Shown here: positions 9,376-19,180 of the stretch, piece after piece | Layout: each line of letters opens with the position of its first letter | Position numbering within the stretch: the first letter of the stretch is position 1 | Program-made: the position numbers and the translations under genes | The notes under the pieces: model-generated | What the model saw: only the letters and a program-made list of their open reading frames with translations | What the model was told of the DNA's origin: nothing | The model's database searches: none | DNA from: Pandoraea fibrosis | Lineage (GTDB): Bacteria > Pseudomonadota > Gammaproteobacteria > Burkholderiales > Burkholderiaceae | Reading direction: 5' to 3' | NCBI RefSeq assembly: GCF_000807775.2 | Contig: NZ_CP047385.1 | Location: 4,588,001 to 4,652,000, forward strand | Length of the DNA: 64,000 bases

Positions 9376-9417
9376 TATCTTCTTTCTTCTTCACGTTTGC
9401 ACCAAAAGAGCACATTC

Positions 9418-10620
9418 ATGCCCAATTCCAATACACCCGGCGACGTGCTGTTCCTTCTGCTCGGCGCGATCCTGGTGCTTGCCATGCACGCCGGCTTTGC
9501 CTTTCTTGAACTCGGGACCGTTCGCAAGAAGAATCAGGTCAATGCGTTGGTCAAGATCCTGACCGACTTTGCCGTCTCGGGACTTGCCTATTTCTTCATC
9601 GGCTATCCGCTCGCTTACGGCGTCGACTTCTGGTCGAGCGCGACAGTCCTGTCCGAACACAATGGCTACGCGCTGATCCGCTTCTTCTTCCTGCTGACGT
9701 TCGCGGCAGCGATTCCCGCCATCGTCTCGGGCGGCATTGCCGAGCGGGCGAAGTTTCATCCGCAGTCGGTCGCAACGTTCTTTCTCGTTGGCGTGATTTA
9801 TCCGTGCTTCGAGGGCATTGCGTGGAACGGTCATCTCGGCATTCAGGACTGGCTCACCCGGGTATTGGGCGCGCCCTTTCATGATTTCGCGGGCTCGGTT
9901 GTCGTGCATGCGGTCGGCGGATGGATCGGACTCGCGGCAGTGTTGCATCTGGGCGCACGTCGCGGACGCTACAACGGGCAAGGCCAGGTCGCTGCACACC
10001 CGCCGTCGTCGATCCCCTTCCTCGCGCTCGGTGCGTGGATTCTGATCGTCGGCTGGTTTGGCTTCAACGTGATGAGTGCGCAGCGGGTGGGCGGCATCTC
10101 GGGGCTGGTGGCCGTCAACTCGCTCATGGCGATGGTCGGCGGCACGCTCGTTGCGATGTGGATCGGCAAGGATGACCCCGGCTTCATCCACAACGGCCCG
10201 CTCGCGGGGCTGGTCGCCGTGTGCGCCGGTTCGGACGTCATGCATCCGCTTGGCGCGCTCGTGGTCGGCGCTGTCGCAGGCGGCCTGTTCGTGTGGCTCT
10301 TCACCGTGACGCAAAACCGCCTGCGCATCGACGACGTGCTCGGCGTCTGGCCGTTGCACGGCGTATGTGGCATCTGGGGAGGCCTGGCGGCAGGCATCTT
10401 CGGACAGACAGCGCTCGGCGGACTCGGTGGCGTGAGCTTCGTGGCGCAAGTCATCGGAACGGTGATGGGAGTTGCCATCGCGTTCGCTGGCGGCTACCTC
10501 GTCTATGGCGTGATCAAACGCGTCGTCGGTCTGCGGCTCGACGACGAACAGGAGTACTACGGCGCCGACCTCTCGATCCACAAGATCACCGCAACGCCGG
10601 AACGCGAGACGAATTGGTAA
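9418..10620 (+). CDS. amtB: Ammonium transporter
   Basis: 400 residues, 11 predicted membrane helices; an inner-membrane ammonium channel. The pore twin histidines are H164, in DFAGSVVVHAVGG, and H314, in VWPLHGVCGIWGG; the 150-residue separation equals that of E. coli AmtB (H168/H318). The N-terminal helix reads FAFLELGTVRKKN and the cytoplasmic tail LRLDDEQEYYGADLSIHK is the conserved GlnK-interacting type. The ATG at 9418 is chosen because AAGAG precedes it and it lies just below the sigma-54 promoter; longer upstream frames would cover that promoter. There is no glnK beside it, unlike the usual glnK-amtB pair. The convergent neighbour is an MFS gene. Confidence 0.93.
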   Translation: MPNSNTPGDVLFLLLGAILVLAMHAGFAFLELGTVRKKNQVNALVKILTDFAVSGLAYFFIGYPLAYGVDFWSSATVLSEHNGYALIRFFFLLTFAAAIPAIVSGGIAERAKFHPQSVATFFLVGVIYPCFEGIAWNGHLGIQDWLTRVLGAPFHDFAGSVVVHAVGGWIGLAAVLHLGARRGRYNGQGQVAAHPPSSIPFLALGAWILIVGWFGFNVMSAQRVGGISGLVAVNSLMAMVGGTLVAMWIGKDDPGFIHNGPLAGLVAVCAGSDVMHPLGALVVGAVAGGLFVWLFTVTQNRLRIDDVLGVWPLHGVCGIWGGLAAGIFGQTALGGLGGVSFVAQVIGTVMGVAIAFAGGYLVYGVIKRVVGLRLDDEQEYYGADLSIHKITATPERETNW

Positions 10621-10654
10621 GGACCGCTCCGGGGTTGGCGTACAGACTGCCGCG

Positions 10655-11956
10655 TCAATCCCGAGCAGCCCGCTCATTGCGGCCGAGACAGCCCAGGAAA
10701 AACAGCACGACGGTGAATGCCAGGGCAAGCACGCAAACCCCACCCCACCCTGCCGCCGCCCACGCGGCCCCAGAGAGCGCCGCGCCAATCGCCCCGCCCA
10801 CGAAGAAGATGCCGACGAAGAGCGCGTTGAGCCGACCGCGCGCCGACGGATTGAGCAAATTGATCGCGCGTCGTCCAAGTGTCTGATCGGTGATCACGCC
10901 AGCGTCGAGCGACGCTGCGCCCACGATCAATAGCACGAGCGCCAGTCCGGGGTGCGCCGTCAGCGAGAACCCGGCCCAACCCGCGCCCGCCACGCCCAGC
11001 AGAAGCACCGCACCGATCATCAGAAGATGAGCAGCGAGCTGCGTGATGCGGCCCAGCCCCCGGTCCCCCAGATACCCGGCCAACGGCGTCACGATGGCGC
11101 CGGATGCGCCCGCCAGCGCGAACAGGGCTACGCCCTGCATGCCGAGCGAAAACGGAGGCTGCACCAGCAGCAGCGCGATGGCGGTCCAGAAGGCGCTGAA
11201 CGCACCGAGCGACAGCGCCGCCTGCGCTGCGCGCAATTGCAGCACCGGTTCAGTACGCAGGAGCGTCCAGAGCGAACCCAGCAACGCCGGGTAGCGTGCC
11301 CCCGACTGCGGTGTGCGAACAGGTAAGCGCAGATACAGCACTACGGCGAGTACCGCGTCGGCCAGCGCTTCGACACCATAGAAGGCACGCCAGCCCAACG
11401 TGCCCGCAATCACACTCGCGAACGGACGCGACAGCAGAATGCCGACCATCAACCCGCTCATGACGTTGCCGACCGCGCGTCCGCGACGACTCTCGGGCGC
11501 CATCGATGCCGCCATCGGCACCAGCATCTGAATCACGCTGGAGGTCGCCCCCGCAAGGAACACCGACACCAGAAACAGCCAGCCCGAATGCGCGAGCGAC
11601 GACAGCGCGAGGAACACGGCACTGCACGCGAGTGTTCGGAAAATGAGGCGGCGATTCTCCAGCAGATCGCACAGCGGCACGAGCAATAACAGCCCCGCGG
11701 CATAGCCCAGTTGCGGCAGCATCGCGATCAGCCCAGCGAATTCGCCAGGCAATCCCTGCGCCCGGCTGACGGGCCCGGTCAACGGCTGCGCCGCGGAAAG
11801 ATTCACGACGATGATGCCCACGGCAGCGGCGAAAAAGATCGTCATCGGCAGGCTCAGCCCCTCGCCAGTTGCAACGGGTGAAGGCGTTGGCAGCGATGTC
11901 GAGGACACCGGTGCGGCGCAAAGATCGCGCGAACAGAGGGGGGGCGGCTGCGTCAT
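10655..11956 (-). CDS. MFS transporter, drug/arabinose efflux type
   Basis: 433 residues with about 12 hydrophobic segments after a ~35-residue polar N-terminus. Major facilitator features include the tightly packed helix GLIAMLPQLGYAAGLLLLVP, the loop PLCDLLENRRLIF and PMAASMAPESRRGRAVGNVM, typical of the YgaY/Bcr-like exporter group. It is divergent from a LysR gene with 94 bp between starts, so the LysR protein is its likely regulator. The substrate cannot be read. AAGAGA precedes the ATG at 11956. Confidence 0.82.
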   Translation of the reverse strand: MTQPPPLCSRDLCAAPVSSTSLPTPSPVATGEGLSLPMTIFFAAAVGIIVVNLSAAQPLTGPVSRAQGLPGEFAGLIAMLPQLGYAAGLLLLVPLCDLLENRRLIFRTLACSAVFLALSSLAHSGWLFLVSVFLAGATSSVIQMLVPMAASMAPESRRGRAVGNVMSGLMVGILLSRPFASVIAGTLGWRAFYGVEALADAVLAVVLYLRLPVRTPQSGARYPALLGSLWTLLRTEPVLQLRAAQAALSLGAFSAFWTAIALLLVQPPFSLGMQGVALFALAGASGAIVTPLAGYLGDRGLGRITQLAAHLLMIGAVLLLGVAGAGWAGFSLTAHPGLALVLLIVGAASLDAGVITDQTLGRRAINLLNPSARGRLNALFVGIFFVGGAIGAALSGAAWAAAGWGGVCVLALAFTVVLFFLGCLGRNERAARD

Positions 11957-12014
11957 TTTCTCTTCATGTGGGTCACGGTTCGGCTGATTGTAGGAACGCC
12001 GACGTTATGCCACA

Positions 12015-12048
12015 ATTGAATTATGTTCATATTCATTATGCGAATTTA
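12015..12048. promoter_or_regulatory. A+T-rich LysR/MFS divergent promoter region
   Basis: The 94-bp interval between the divergent MFS and LysR starts holds an A+T-rich patch with two ATTATG copies 16 bp apart (12020-12025 and 12036-12041). This is where LysR proteins usually bind to control both directions. The exact operator is not resolvable by eye. Confidence 0.35.
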
Positions 12049-12050
12049 TT

Positions 12051-12953
12051 TTGAACACACATGACTTGCTGGCCTTTGTAGCGGTGGTCGAGAGTGAATC
12101 GATGGTGCAGGCCTCGGAGAAACTGTTTCTTACGCAACCGGGATTGACGCGTCGCGTGCAAAATCTGGAAAAGTTGCTCGGCATCGCGTTACTTGATCGG
12201 CAGAGCAAGCCGCTCAAACCGACGGCGGCCGGCAACGAAGTGTATGGACTCGCACGCGCCGTGCTGCGCGCGGTCGACGACCTGATGGCGGTAGCGTCGC
12301 CCGATAGCGAACCGACGGGCGAGTTGAGAATCGGTGTACCGCCGTTTCTTTCCGAACTCGCGCTGGAGCACCCGATCGACGGTTTGCGCAGCGCGTTCCC
12401 GAAGCTCTCACTACGTGTGACCGCAGGGTGGTCGCCGGAGCTGTTACAGCGTCTGGACCACGCCAAGGTGGACGCCGTCGTTGTGCTGATGCCAGAGGAC
12501 ATGCCGCTGCCCCACGGCATGACGGCGATACGGCTGGCCTATCGCCCCACGGCAGTCATCGCGCCTCGCTCGTTCGGTTTGCCGGAAACCCCCGTGACGC
12601 TTGCCCAACTGGCGAAGCATCCGTGGGTGCTCAATCAGGATGGTTGCGGAATGCGCTCGACGCTCAGTCGCGCGATGTCGGCGTCAGGCTTGCCCCTCAA
12701 TATCGCCGTCGAGGCGTTCGGTGCCGAACTGCAAATGTCGCTGGTGGCGCGAGGCCTCGGCGTTGGCCTCGCCGCGCCGGAGGTGCTGGCGCACAGCGCG
12801 CACGCTGACCAATTGCAAGTGCTGGATGTCCCTGATTTCCGAAAGGGACTGCATGTCTGGCTCGTTCACAGTGCGCTGCCCAGACGTCTCGAACAGCCCA
12901 TTGTCTTCATGCGCGATGCGCTAATGGAAGCCCTGGGCAAGGACAATCATTGA
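12051..12953 (+). CDS. LysR-family transcriptional regulator
   Basis: 300 residues, standard for LTTRs. The HTH is at residues ~4-62: LLAFVAVVESESMVQASEKL, then LTQPGLTRRVQNLEKLLG. A two-lobe effector domain follows from ~90. The start is TTG at 12051: it places the HTH three residues in, as is typical, whereas the next ATG (12102) would cut the HTH. It is divergent from the MFS exporter gene and probably controls it in response to an unknown effector. Confidence 0.88.
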   Translation: MNTHDLLAFVAVVESESMVQASEKLFLTQPGLTRRVQNLEKLLGIALLDRQSKPLKPTAAGNEVYGLARAVLRAVDDLMAVASPDSEPTGELRIGVPPFLSELALEHPIDGLRSAFPKLSLRVTAGWSPELLQRLDHAKVDAVVVLMPEDMPLPHGMTAIRLAYRPTAVIAPRSFGLPETPVTLAQLAKHPWVLNQDGCGMRSTLSRAMSASGLPLNIAVEAFGAELQMSLVARGLGVGLAAPEVLAHSAHADQLQVLDVPDFRKGLHVWLVHSALPRRLEQPIVFMRDALMEALGKDNH

Positions 12954-13006
12954 TAAAAATTGCCGTCGCGACCTAAGGAACGAAAGGTGACACGCGACCG
13001 CTTGCG

Positions 13007-13183
13007 ATGCTGTGCCGCGCATTGAATGGACGCGCACTGCGCGCGTCCTCTCTCCCATCGGATGTCGCGTTTGCCGAGAAGGCGCAGACACAGGCCCGCG
13101 CCAAAGACCAGGGTGCGACGATGGCATCGGAAAACGGCCTGCAACAGGCCATCTCCGCACTCCATCGTCTGATGAACGGCTGA
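13007..13183 (+). CDS. Possible 58-residue small protein (weak)
   Basis: An ATG-to-TGA frame in the 250-bp convergent gap after the LysR gene. The C-terminal half is Ala/Gln-rich and helix-forming (AEKAQTQARAKDQGATM, then LQQAISALHRLMNG). No ribosome binding site precedes the ATG and I recognise no family, so this is a candidate only. Confidence 0.18.
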   Translation: MLCRALNGRALRASSLPSDVAFAEKAQTQARAKDQGATMASENGLQQAISALHRLMNG

Positions 13184-13203
13184 CGTCCGCCCCCCCTGCT
13201 TCG

Positions 13204-14799
13204 TCAGACGCGCGTCGACTCGATATCGACGTGGGCAACCCCGGTTCGGGTACGTTTGATGCCTGCCGGATCGTCGAATGAGGATTCTGCGGGCGTTGCG
13301 CCCATACAGGACGACGACACCGCTCGCTCCAGCAACCCCGAACTCCAGTGCTGATACCCCAGCAATAACCGATACGACGCGCGTGCCGGGGTTGCGCCGC
13401 CCCACTGCCACGCGTCGTCTTTCCAGCGCTGTCCCCATGGACTCTCCGCCGGGTTCAGGCTCAGATAGGTCGCACCATCGACACATGATGTGTGACATTC
13501 GACGTCAAACTGCCGGCATGCCCGCGCAATCTCACTTGCCGTCAACGCATCGCCCGACGCGAGTAAGTGCTCGCGCAACGCGTCGTTCGCGGCGATTGTC
13601 GTCAGAAGCGATGTGTCGCAATGCGTGGCGAGCTGCGTCACGCACGCCACACGGCGAAGCACAGCGGGCTGATCGTTGCCCTGAACGTCGGCGAGCCGTG
13701 CACAGAGTGATTGCCAGCGGTGAGTCAAACGTTGCGCGTCATGTGTGAACGCCGCGTTACGCGCCCAGGTGCCCAGCAGACTTGTCACGGCGCGACAAGA
13801 GTCGAGCATGAGGCCCGCCACACGCAAGATGCCCCGATAGCCGTTGATCTCGGCCGGCGGGTTCGCGAACCACGACGGCATCCAGAGCCCCAGCCGGGCA
13901 GGCGGTATCGCCGTGTTGGCGAAGGTGAAGAGCGTGGCGACATCGCGGGCGCGAGTCAGTCTGCCCAGGGTGTTGCGCCATGAAGCAGCCGCTGCCGGCG
14001 GTGGCATCGCAACGCAGGCCTCCAGCAAGCGGCATCCTGCGTCCATGCGCTTGAGCACTTCGTCGACCGCATGATGGCGAATCAGTGTCGGCGAACCCAG
14101 CGACTGCGTGATCACCCCCTTCGCGCCTTCGAACGCCAGCAGTGTCCAGTCGGCCCAGGGCACGCCGAACGGTGTATTCGCTACCGCCGCGCCGCGAACC
14201 GTGTCTGATGCGTCATCCCCCGCAGTCGCCCCCTGTCGATGAAAGCAGGCGGCAATGATCGCGAGCATCGACAGATTGCCCACGAGCGACAGTGCATCGC
14301 GCGCCCCACGGAAATGCCACCCCCGGTGACCAGTGGCCGCCACCGTTTCAAGCCACTGCGCAATCTCGCGGTGCACCTGCTCGAGCGCGACACCGTCTGA
14401 AACGTCGGGGACGATCTCGTCCGGACCGCCTTGCGCGTGAGTGGGTGCCAACATCGCTTCCGCCCGCGCACGATTGTCTTCCAGACGTGCATCTCGCTTG
14501 TGCGCCAGATCGAACTCCTTGCGGTAGAAGTGCTGACAGGGCCCGGTACTGACCCACAATCCGGCCCACGCCTGGGTGAAGGCACGCGCCATCTCAGGAT
14601 CGACGCGACGCGACACATCGACGCCATGGCGCCTCGCGCTGTGCGTCGTGTTGGCCGCGTGCGCGAGACGTTCGCCAAATCCGGTTCGTTCGGCGCGATG
14701 CGGCACCGTCGCCTCGCGCATACCTGCGAACTCGATGTCGAGTGTCGCGCGTCTGTCGACGTGCCAACCACTTGCGCCTGCACATTGCTGGTACCACAT
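13204..14799 (-). CDS. Large hypothetical protein, family not recognised
   Basis: 531 residues from the ATG at 14799, chosen because a GGGGGA segment lies just before it; ATGs at 14817 and 14874 would add 6 or 25 residues. The composition is soluble and helix-rich, with many Arg, His, Trp and scattered Cys. There is a short hydrophobic stretch, LVGNLSMLAIIAACF, near residue 200, and no signal peptide. No catalytic motif or repeat is visible. It faces the LysR gene convergently and is divergent from the PilZ gene with a 398-bp gap, so it appears to be a single-gene unit. The open frame is long and free of stops in GC-rich DNA, which alone is moderate evidence; I would not assign a function. 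Confidence 0.5.
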   Translation of the reverse strand: MWYQQCAGASGWHVDRRATLDIEFAGMREATVPHRAERTGFGERLAHAANTTHSARRHGVDVSRRVDPEMARAFTQAWAGLWVSTGPCQHFYRKEFDLAHKRDARLEDNRARAEAMLAPTHAQGGPDEIVPDVSDGVALEQVHREIAQWLETVAATGHRGWHFRGARDALSLVGNLSMLAIIAACFHRQGATAGDDASDTVRGAAVANTPFGVPWADWTLLAFEGAKGVITQSLGSPTLIRHHAVDEVLKRMDAGCRLLEACVAMPPPAAAASWRNTLGRLTRARDVATLFTFANTAIPPARLGLWMPSWFANPPAEINGYRGILRVAGLMLDSCRAVTSLLGTWARNAAFTHDAQRLTHRWQSLCARLADVQGNDQPAVLRRVACVTQLATHCDTSLLTTIAANDALREHLLASGDALTASEIARACRQFDVECHTSCVDGATYLSLNPAESPWGQRWKDDAWQWGGATPARASYRLLLGYQHWSSGLLERAVSSSCMGATPAESSFDDPAGIKRTRTGVAHVDIESTRV

Positions 14800-15197
14800 C
14801 GCTCCCCCTACGGTCATCGCCGGGCGCGCCGGCAAACCGTCGACTATAGGCGCGCGACGCGCATTGCATGGCATGGCGTCGAGCGGACACGCACGCCAGC
14901 CCCGGCCATCCGGTCTCGACGGCAGCGGATGTGACGCTCACGACCTCCCCAGCGAGCACCCACTTACGTAGCTTGCACAGGCGAGAGGATGCATCTGCTC
15001 TCGCCAAGTGCCAACGCGTCGCGGTAGACTTTCGCCACACCTGACGTCTGCGGTCCTGCTCGCACGCTCTGGCAAGCCCTCACTTCGCTGACATTGCTAC
15101 GAAGCCGGGACTTCACTGCCAATCCTGCCGGCCGGTCAACGACTCAAGCCCTTTCGACGAATGCGAGCGCGTCCTCGTCGCGCGCCCCCCAGCCCAT
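14800..15197. other. Intergenic region without recognised elements
   Basis: A 398-bp divergent gap between the 531-residue gene and the PilZ gene. The frames crossing it are Arg/Pro-rich shadows. I see no clear promoter, dyad or RNA gene, although both flanking genes must be transcribed from here. Confidence 0.4.
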
Positions 15198-16145
15198 ATG
15201 TCCAACATCCCGCCTCAAGCGCCTGCTGCTGCCGCCACCCCGCTTCCGCTCGTCGCGCTCACGCCCGACGAGATCCCGCTGGGTGAAGCCCTGCCCTGGG
15301 CCATCGTCGATCGAAATGGCGAGCCGTTGCTGGCCGAGGGGGACATCGTTCCCACGCAGGCCGGGCGCGACTGGTTGTTCACCTCCTTCGCGCCGCACCG
15401 CATTGCGAACCTCGGCGAGGACGACACCGCACCGTCCGATGCCGAGACATCGCCCTCGCCCGCCGCGGACAACACCGCATCGGCAGCAAGCGGAACCCAA
15501 CCGCAGTACGCGCTCACCGACCTGAACCTGCGCCCGGGCGACTGGTTACAGATTCAGTTGCCGCCGGGTGCCGGGTCGCAGCGGGTTCGCACGCGGGTCA
15601 TCGGTCACGCACCGAATCAGATGCTGTTCGTCACGGCACCGACCGGCCGTGCCGCGCCCCCGACCTTGCAGACGAGCGAGCGGCTCGAGTTGTGGACTTT
15701 CTCCGGCGAAGACATCTATCACTTCGTCTGCACGGTCGAGCGTGTGGAGCGCGCGCCGTTCGACTACGTCGTGCTGTCCGCGCCGGCCCAGATTCGACGC
15801 AAGGTGCTGCGCCGTTCGCAGCGCGTGTCCGCGAAGCTCGTTGCCTCGGTCACCCTGGGCGAAGCGCGACACCTCGCCTTGTTGCAGGACGTGAGCGCCG
15901 AAGGTGTTTCGCTGCTGACCAACGCGCCACTCGGCGCCCCGGGCGACAGCATGCATCTGGCGTTTCGCGTGCGCGTCGGCGATATCGACATGCCGATCGA
16001 AGCGACCGGCACGATTCGCGGCGTGCAACAGGGCGACGACGGCAGTCATCTACATGGCATCGAATTGCCGGCACTCGAACCCTCGCACTACGTAGCGCTC
16101 AAGTGCTACGTCTACGAGCGCCTGCTCGCGCTCGGGGGGGCCTGA
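15198..16145 (+). CDS. PilZ-domain c-di-GMP-binding protein (YcgR-like)
   Basis: 315 residues. Residues ~115-195 resemble the YcgR N-terminal beta-barrel domain (LNLRPGDWLQIQLPP, then VIGHAPNQMLFVTAP). Residues ~200-305 are a PilZ domain with both c-di-GMP motifs intact: RxxxR at R205-R209 (RRSQR) and D231-V-S-A-E-G236. An extra N-terminal ~95 residues hold WAIVDRNGEPLLAEGD and a low-complexity linker. It probably transmits c-di-GMP levels to motility or envelope targets. Its TGA overlaps the ATG of the IclR gene by one base, so the two are translationally coupled. Confidence 0.85.
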   Translation: MSNIPPQAPAAAATPLPLVALTPDEIPLGEALPWAIVDRNGEPLLAEGDIVPTQAGRDWLFTSFAPHRIANLGEDDTAPSDAETSPSPAADNTASAASGTQPQYALTDLNLRPGDWLQIQLPPGAGSQRVRTRVIGHAPNQMLFVTAPTGRAAPPTLQTSERLELWTFSGEDIYHFVCTVERVERAPFDYVVLSAPAQIRRKVLRRSQRVSAKLVASVTLGEARHLALLQDVSAEGVSLLTNAPLGAPGDSMHLAFRVRVGDIDMPIEATGTIRGVQQGDDGSHLHGIELPALEPSHYVALKCYVYERLLALGGA

Positions 16146-16936
16146 TGGCAAAGCCGAAATCGCCCGAAGCCGAGCGTCCCCGCACACTCGCCAGCCAGAC
16201 GCTCTTTCGCGGTCTCGATATCGTGGAGGCCGTCGCCGCCGGCATCGACACCGTGCCCGCGCTCTCTGCACACACCGGCATCACGTCGTCGACCACGCAC
16301 CGCATTGCCTCTGCCCTCGTCCATGCGGGCTATCTGCGATTCGAACCCCGTCGCGGCTATCGGCTGGGCAACAAGCTCATCGAATTGGGGTTTCTTGCGT
16401 ATCGCCAGATCGACTTGCCGCGCGTTGCCCGGCCGACGCTGGAATCGCTCGCGAACGACACGCAGGACACCGTGCATCTGGCCATCGCCGATGGCTGGGA
16501 AGTGATGTACCTCGACAAACTGCCGGGACAGCGCGCCGTGGAAATCAGCTCGCGCATCGGGGGACGCAAGCCGATCTGCGTGACCGGTGTAGGCAAGGCA
16601 TTGCTGCTCGATCAGGACGAAGGGGAATGGCAGGCGCAGCTCGATCACTACCAGACGCAAGTGTCGTCGCACCCCATCGACACGACGGCGTGGCTCGCCC
16701 GCATGCACGACTACGCGCGCCTCGGTTACGCCTTCGATCTGGAGGACGATACGCCGCAGATCCGCTGCGTGGCCGCCCCGTTGTATGACGCCAGCCAACG
16801 CATCGTGGCTGCGATCAGTGTCTCGAGTACGACCAAGTACATGAGCCGTGAGCGCATGCAGGAACTCGTGCCGCGCGTAAAAGACGCCGCCGCACAGATC
16901 AGCCGTCAACTCGGCTGGTCTGGCAACGCACGCTGA
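16145..16936 (+). CDS. IclR-family transcriptional regulator
   Basis: 263 residues, the normal IclR length. A winged HTH (residues ~15-75) includes LFRGLDIVEAVAAGIDTVPA, ITSSTTHRIASALVHAGYL and FEPRRGYRLG. The effector-binding GAF-like domain contains VHLAIADGWEVMYLDKLPG, VGKALLLD and VAAPLYDASQRIVAAISVS. The start overlaps the PilZ stop (TGATG). IclR proteins often control aromatic-compound catabolism, and the convergent neighbours are late meta-cleavage genes, so it is a candidate regulator for them. Confidence 0.9.
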   Translation: MAKPKSPEAERPRTLASQTLFRGLDIVEAVAAGIDTVPALSAHTGITSSTTHRIASALVHAGYLRFEPRRGYRLGNKLIELGFLAYRQIDLPRVARPTLESLANDTQDTVHLAIADGWEVMYLDKLPGQRAVEISSRIGGRKPICVTGVGKALLLDQDEGEWQAQLDHYQTQVSSHPIDTTAWLARMHDYARLGYAFDLEDDTPQIRCVAAPLYDASQRIVAAISVSSTTKYMSRERMQELVPRVKDAAAQISRQLGWSGNAR

Positions 16937-16965
16937 TTGCCATTATCCGCAGACGAAACGCAGAC

Positions 16966-16998
16966 AAAAAAAGCCGGCCCTTCCAGGGAGGGGCCGGC
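16966..16998 (-). terminator. Terminator of the aldolase/aldehyde dehydrogenase operon
   Basis: Stem GCCGGCCC (16973-16980) with GGGCCGGC (16991-16998); a run of seven A at 16966-16972 reads as the U-tract on the minus strand. It lies just past the leftward operon. Confidence 0.8.
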
Positions 16999-17115
16999 AT
17001 CGGTACGACTTTGGAGATGCCACGACTTCGGTAATGCGTCAGATACGCTTTGGGGGATGCTCGGAGAAAACCGTGATGCCTTGTCCCTGCCAGCGCGGCG
17101 GGTCGCGTAGATATG

Positions 17116-18135
17116 TTATGCCGCGCGGCGCTTGAGCAGATCGAGCGCGACGTCGACGATCATGTCTTCCTGACCGCCCACCATGCGACGCTGCCCCAGC
17201 TCGACGAGAATGTCGACGGTCTTCAGGTCATAGCGTGCCGCTGCCGCTTCCGCGTGACGCAGGAAGCTCGAGTACACGCCGGCGTAGCCGAGCGCCAGCG
17301 TCTCACGGTCCACGCGCACAGCGCGATCCTGCAGCGGACGCACGATGTCATCTGCCGCGTCCATCAGCGTGTACAGATCGCAGCCGTGGTTCCAGCCCAG
17401 ACGCGATGCCGCCGCGATGAACACTTCCAGCGGCGCGTTGCCCGCGCCTGCGCCCATGCCGGCGAGGCTGGCGTCGATGCGATCGCAGCCCTCTTCCACC
17501 GCGACGATGGAGTTCGCCACCCCGAGACTCAGGTTGTGGTGCGCGTGCATGCCGGTGAGCGTTTCGGGCTTGAGCACGTCCTTGAACGCGCGGAAGCGCT
17601 CGCGCACATCGTTCATGCTCAGCGCGCCGCCCGAATCCACCACATAGATGCAAGTCGCGCCGTAGGACTCCATCAGCTTGGCCTGTTCGGCGAGATGCTG
17701 CGGCGTGGTCATGTGGCTCATCATCAGGAAGCCAACGGTGTCCATGCCCAGTTCGCGCGCATAGGCAATGTGCTGACGGGAGACGTCGGCCTCGGTGCAA
17801 TGCGTTGCGATACGAACCACGCGAGCGCCGGCGTCATAGGCTTCGCGCAAATCGTGCACGGTGCCCACGCCCGGCAGCAACAGCGTGGCAACCTTGGCAT
17901 GCGTGACCGTCTCGGCCACCGCGGCGATCCATTCGAGATCGGTGTGTGCGCCAAAGCCGTAGTTGAAGCTCGAACCGGCGAGGCCATCGCCATGCGCCAC
18001 TTCGATGGAATCCACGCGGGCGGCGTCAAGGGCGGCGGCAATCGCCTTCACGTTGGCAATGCTGTACTGGTGACGAATGGCGTGGCTGCCGTCGCGCAGC
18101 GTCACGTCGGAGATATAGAGCTTTTTCTGCGTCAT
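17116..18135 (-). CDS. mhpE: 4-hydroxy-2-oxovalerate aldolase
   Basis: 339 residues. It splits 4-hydroxy-2-oxopentanoate into pyruvate and acetaldehyde at the end of aromatic meta-cleavage pathways; acetaldehyde is channelled to the partner dehydrogenase. Diagnostic N-terminus [20 protein letters not shown] (DRE-TIM metallolyase), then [47 protein letters not shown] and the metal-site [14 protein letters not shown]. The C-terminal domain that docks MhpF is present. The start at MTQKKLY (18135) is chosen over an upstream frame lacking similarity. It is downstream of mhpF on the same strand, 34 bp apart. The hydratase that normally makes its substrate is not encoded nearby. Confidence 0.93.
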   Translation of the reverse strand: MTQKKLYISDVTLRDGSHAIRHQYSIANVKAIAAALDAARVDSIEVAHGDGLAGSSFNYGFGAHTDLEWIAAVAETVTHAKVATLLLPGVGTVHDLREAYDAGARVVRIATHCTEADVSRQHIAYARELGMDTVGFLMMSHMTTPQHLAEQAKLMESYGATCIYVVDSGGALSMNDVRERFRAFKDVLKPETLTGMHAHHNLSLGVANSIVAVEEGCDRIDASLAGMGAGAGNAPLEVFIAAASRLGWNHGCDLYTLMDAADDIVRPLQDRAVRVDRETLALGYAGVYSSFLRHAEAAAARYDLKTVDILVELGQRRMVGGQEDMIVDVALDLLKRRAA

Positions 18136-18169
18136 GATGAGGTGTGTCTCCTGATAGCGCGTGCGACGC

Positions 18170-19114
18170 TCAAGCGGCAAGCGCCAGGCGGGTGGCGGCA
18201 ATACGATCGGCACAGGCCAGCGCAGCGCTGGTCATGATGTCGAGGTTGCCCGCGTAGGCCGGCAAATAGTGCGCGGCGCCTTCCACTTCGAGGAAGACCG
18301 AAGTCTTCAGCCCCGTGAGTTTGCCCAGGCCCGGTACGTTCAGCGGACGCGACGCGTCGAAGAGCTCGAACTGCACCTTCTGCTTCAGACGGTAGCCCGG
18401 CACGTAGGCATGCACCTTGTCGACCATCGCCTGAATGCTGGCTTCGATGGCCGCCTGATCACCCGGCTCCGACAGCACGAACACCGTGTCGCGCATGATG
18501 AGCGGCGGCTCGGCGGGATTGAGCACGATGATCGCCTTGCCGCGCGAGGCCCCACCCAGCACTTCAATGGCCTTCGAGGTCGTTTCCGTGAACTCGTCAA
18601 TATTGGCGCGTGTGCCCGGGCCTGCCGACTTGCTCGAGATCGACGCGACGATCTCCGCGTAATGCACCTTCGCCACTTGCGAGATGGCCGCGACCATCGG
18701 GATCGTCGCCTGACCGCCGCACGTCACCATGTTGATGTTGCGGGCGTCCAGATGCGCGTCGAGGTTGATCGACGGGATCACATACGGGCCGATGGCGGCC
18801 GGCGTCAGATCGATCACTTGCACGCCGCGCGCCTGCAGCAATTCGTTGTGATGCGCATGCGCCTTGGCCGACGTGGCGTCGAAGGCGATGCGAATGTCTT
18901 CGAAGCCCGGCATTTCCAGCAGGCCATCGATGCCGCCCGCCGTCACCGGTACCCCCAGCCGCTGCGCGCGCGCCAGGCCGTCCGAGGCCGGGTCGATACC
19001 GACCATCGCGCCCATTTCGAGATGCTCGCTATTGCGCATCACCTTGATCATCAGGTCGGTGCCAATGTTGCCCGAGCCAATGATCGCCACTTTCTGTTTG
19101 CGTCGTTCCGTCAC
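18170..19114 (-). CDS. mhpF: Acetaldehyde dehydrogenase (acylating)
   Basis: 314 residues. It oxidises acetaldehyde from MhpE to acetyl-CoA using NAD+ and CoA. Rossmann motif [12 protein letters not shown] at residues 10-21 and catalytic cysteine C132 in [13 protein letters not shown]. The GTG start at 19114 is supported by AGGAGAC four bases upstream and by placing the cysteine at 132, the number used in the DmpF family; an upstream ATG at 19156 would add 14 unrelated residues. First gene of the two-gene operon with mhpE; dyads upstream (19181-19214) are likely regulatory. Confidence 0.94.
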   Translation of the reverse strand: MTERRKQKVAIIGSGNIGTDLMIKVMRNSEHLEMGAMVGIDPASDGLARAQRLGVPVTAGGIDGLLEMPGFEDIRIAFDATSAKAHAHHNELLQARGVQVIDLTPAAIGPYVIPSINLDAHLDARNINMVTCGGQATIPMVAAISQVAKVHYAEIVASISSKSAGPGTRANIDEFTETTSKAIEVLGGASRGKAIIVLNPAEPPLIMRDTVFVLSEPGDQAAIEASIQAMVDKVHAYVPGYRLKQKVQFELFDASRPLNVPGLGKLTGLKTSVFLEVEGAAHYLPAYAGNLDIMTSAALACADRIAATRLALAA

Positions 19115-19180
19115 TGTCGTCTCCTGAACGTGTCCGTCCACCGGTATGAGGCGCATCGTAATTCCGCGACAACTTAAATG

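Larger units (their letters stand above)
9028..9417. other. amtB upstream regulatory region
   Basis: This 390-bp gap between the leftward ABM gene and rightward amtB has no supported gene. Its 3' third contains an NtrC-like dyad (9277-9293) and a sigma-54 promoter (9360-9375), listed separately. I see nothing else with support. Confidence 0.6.

Noticed and set aside
9391..10878. 495-codon minus-strand frame opposite amtB
   Set aside because: A typical antisense shadow in GC-rich DNA: rich in Arg, His and Asp, no domain, fully overlapping a certain ammonium transporter.
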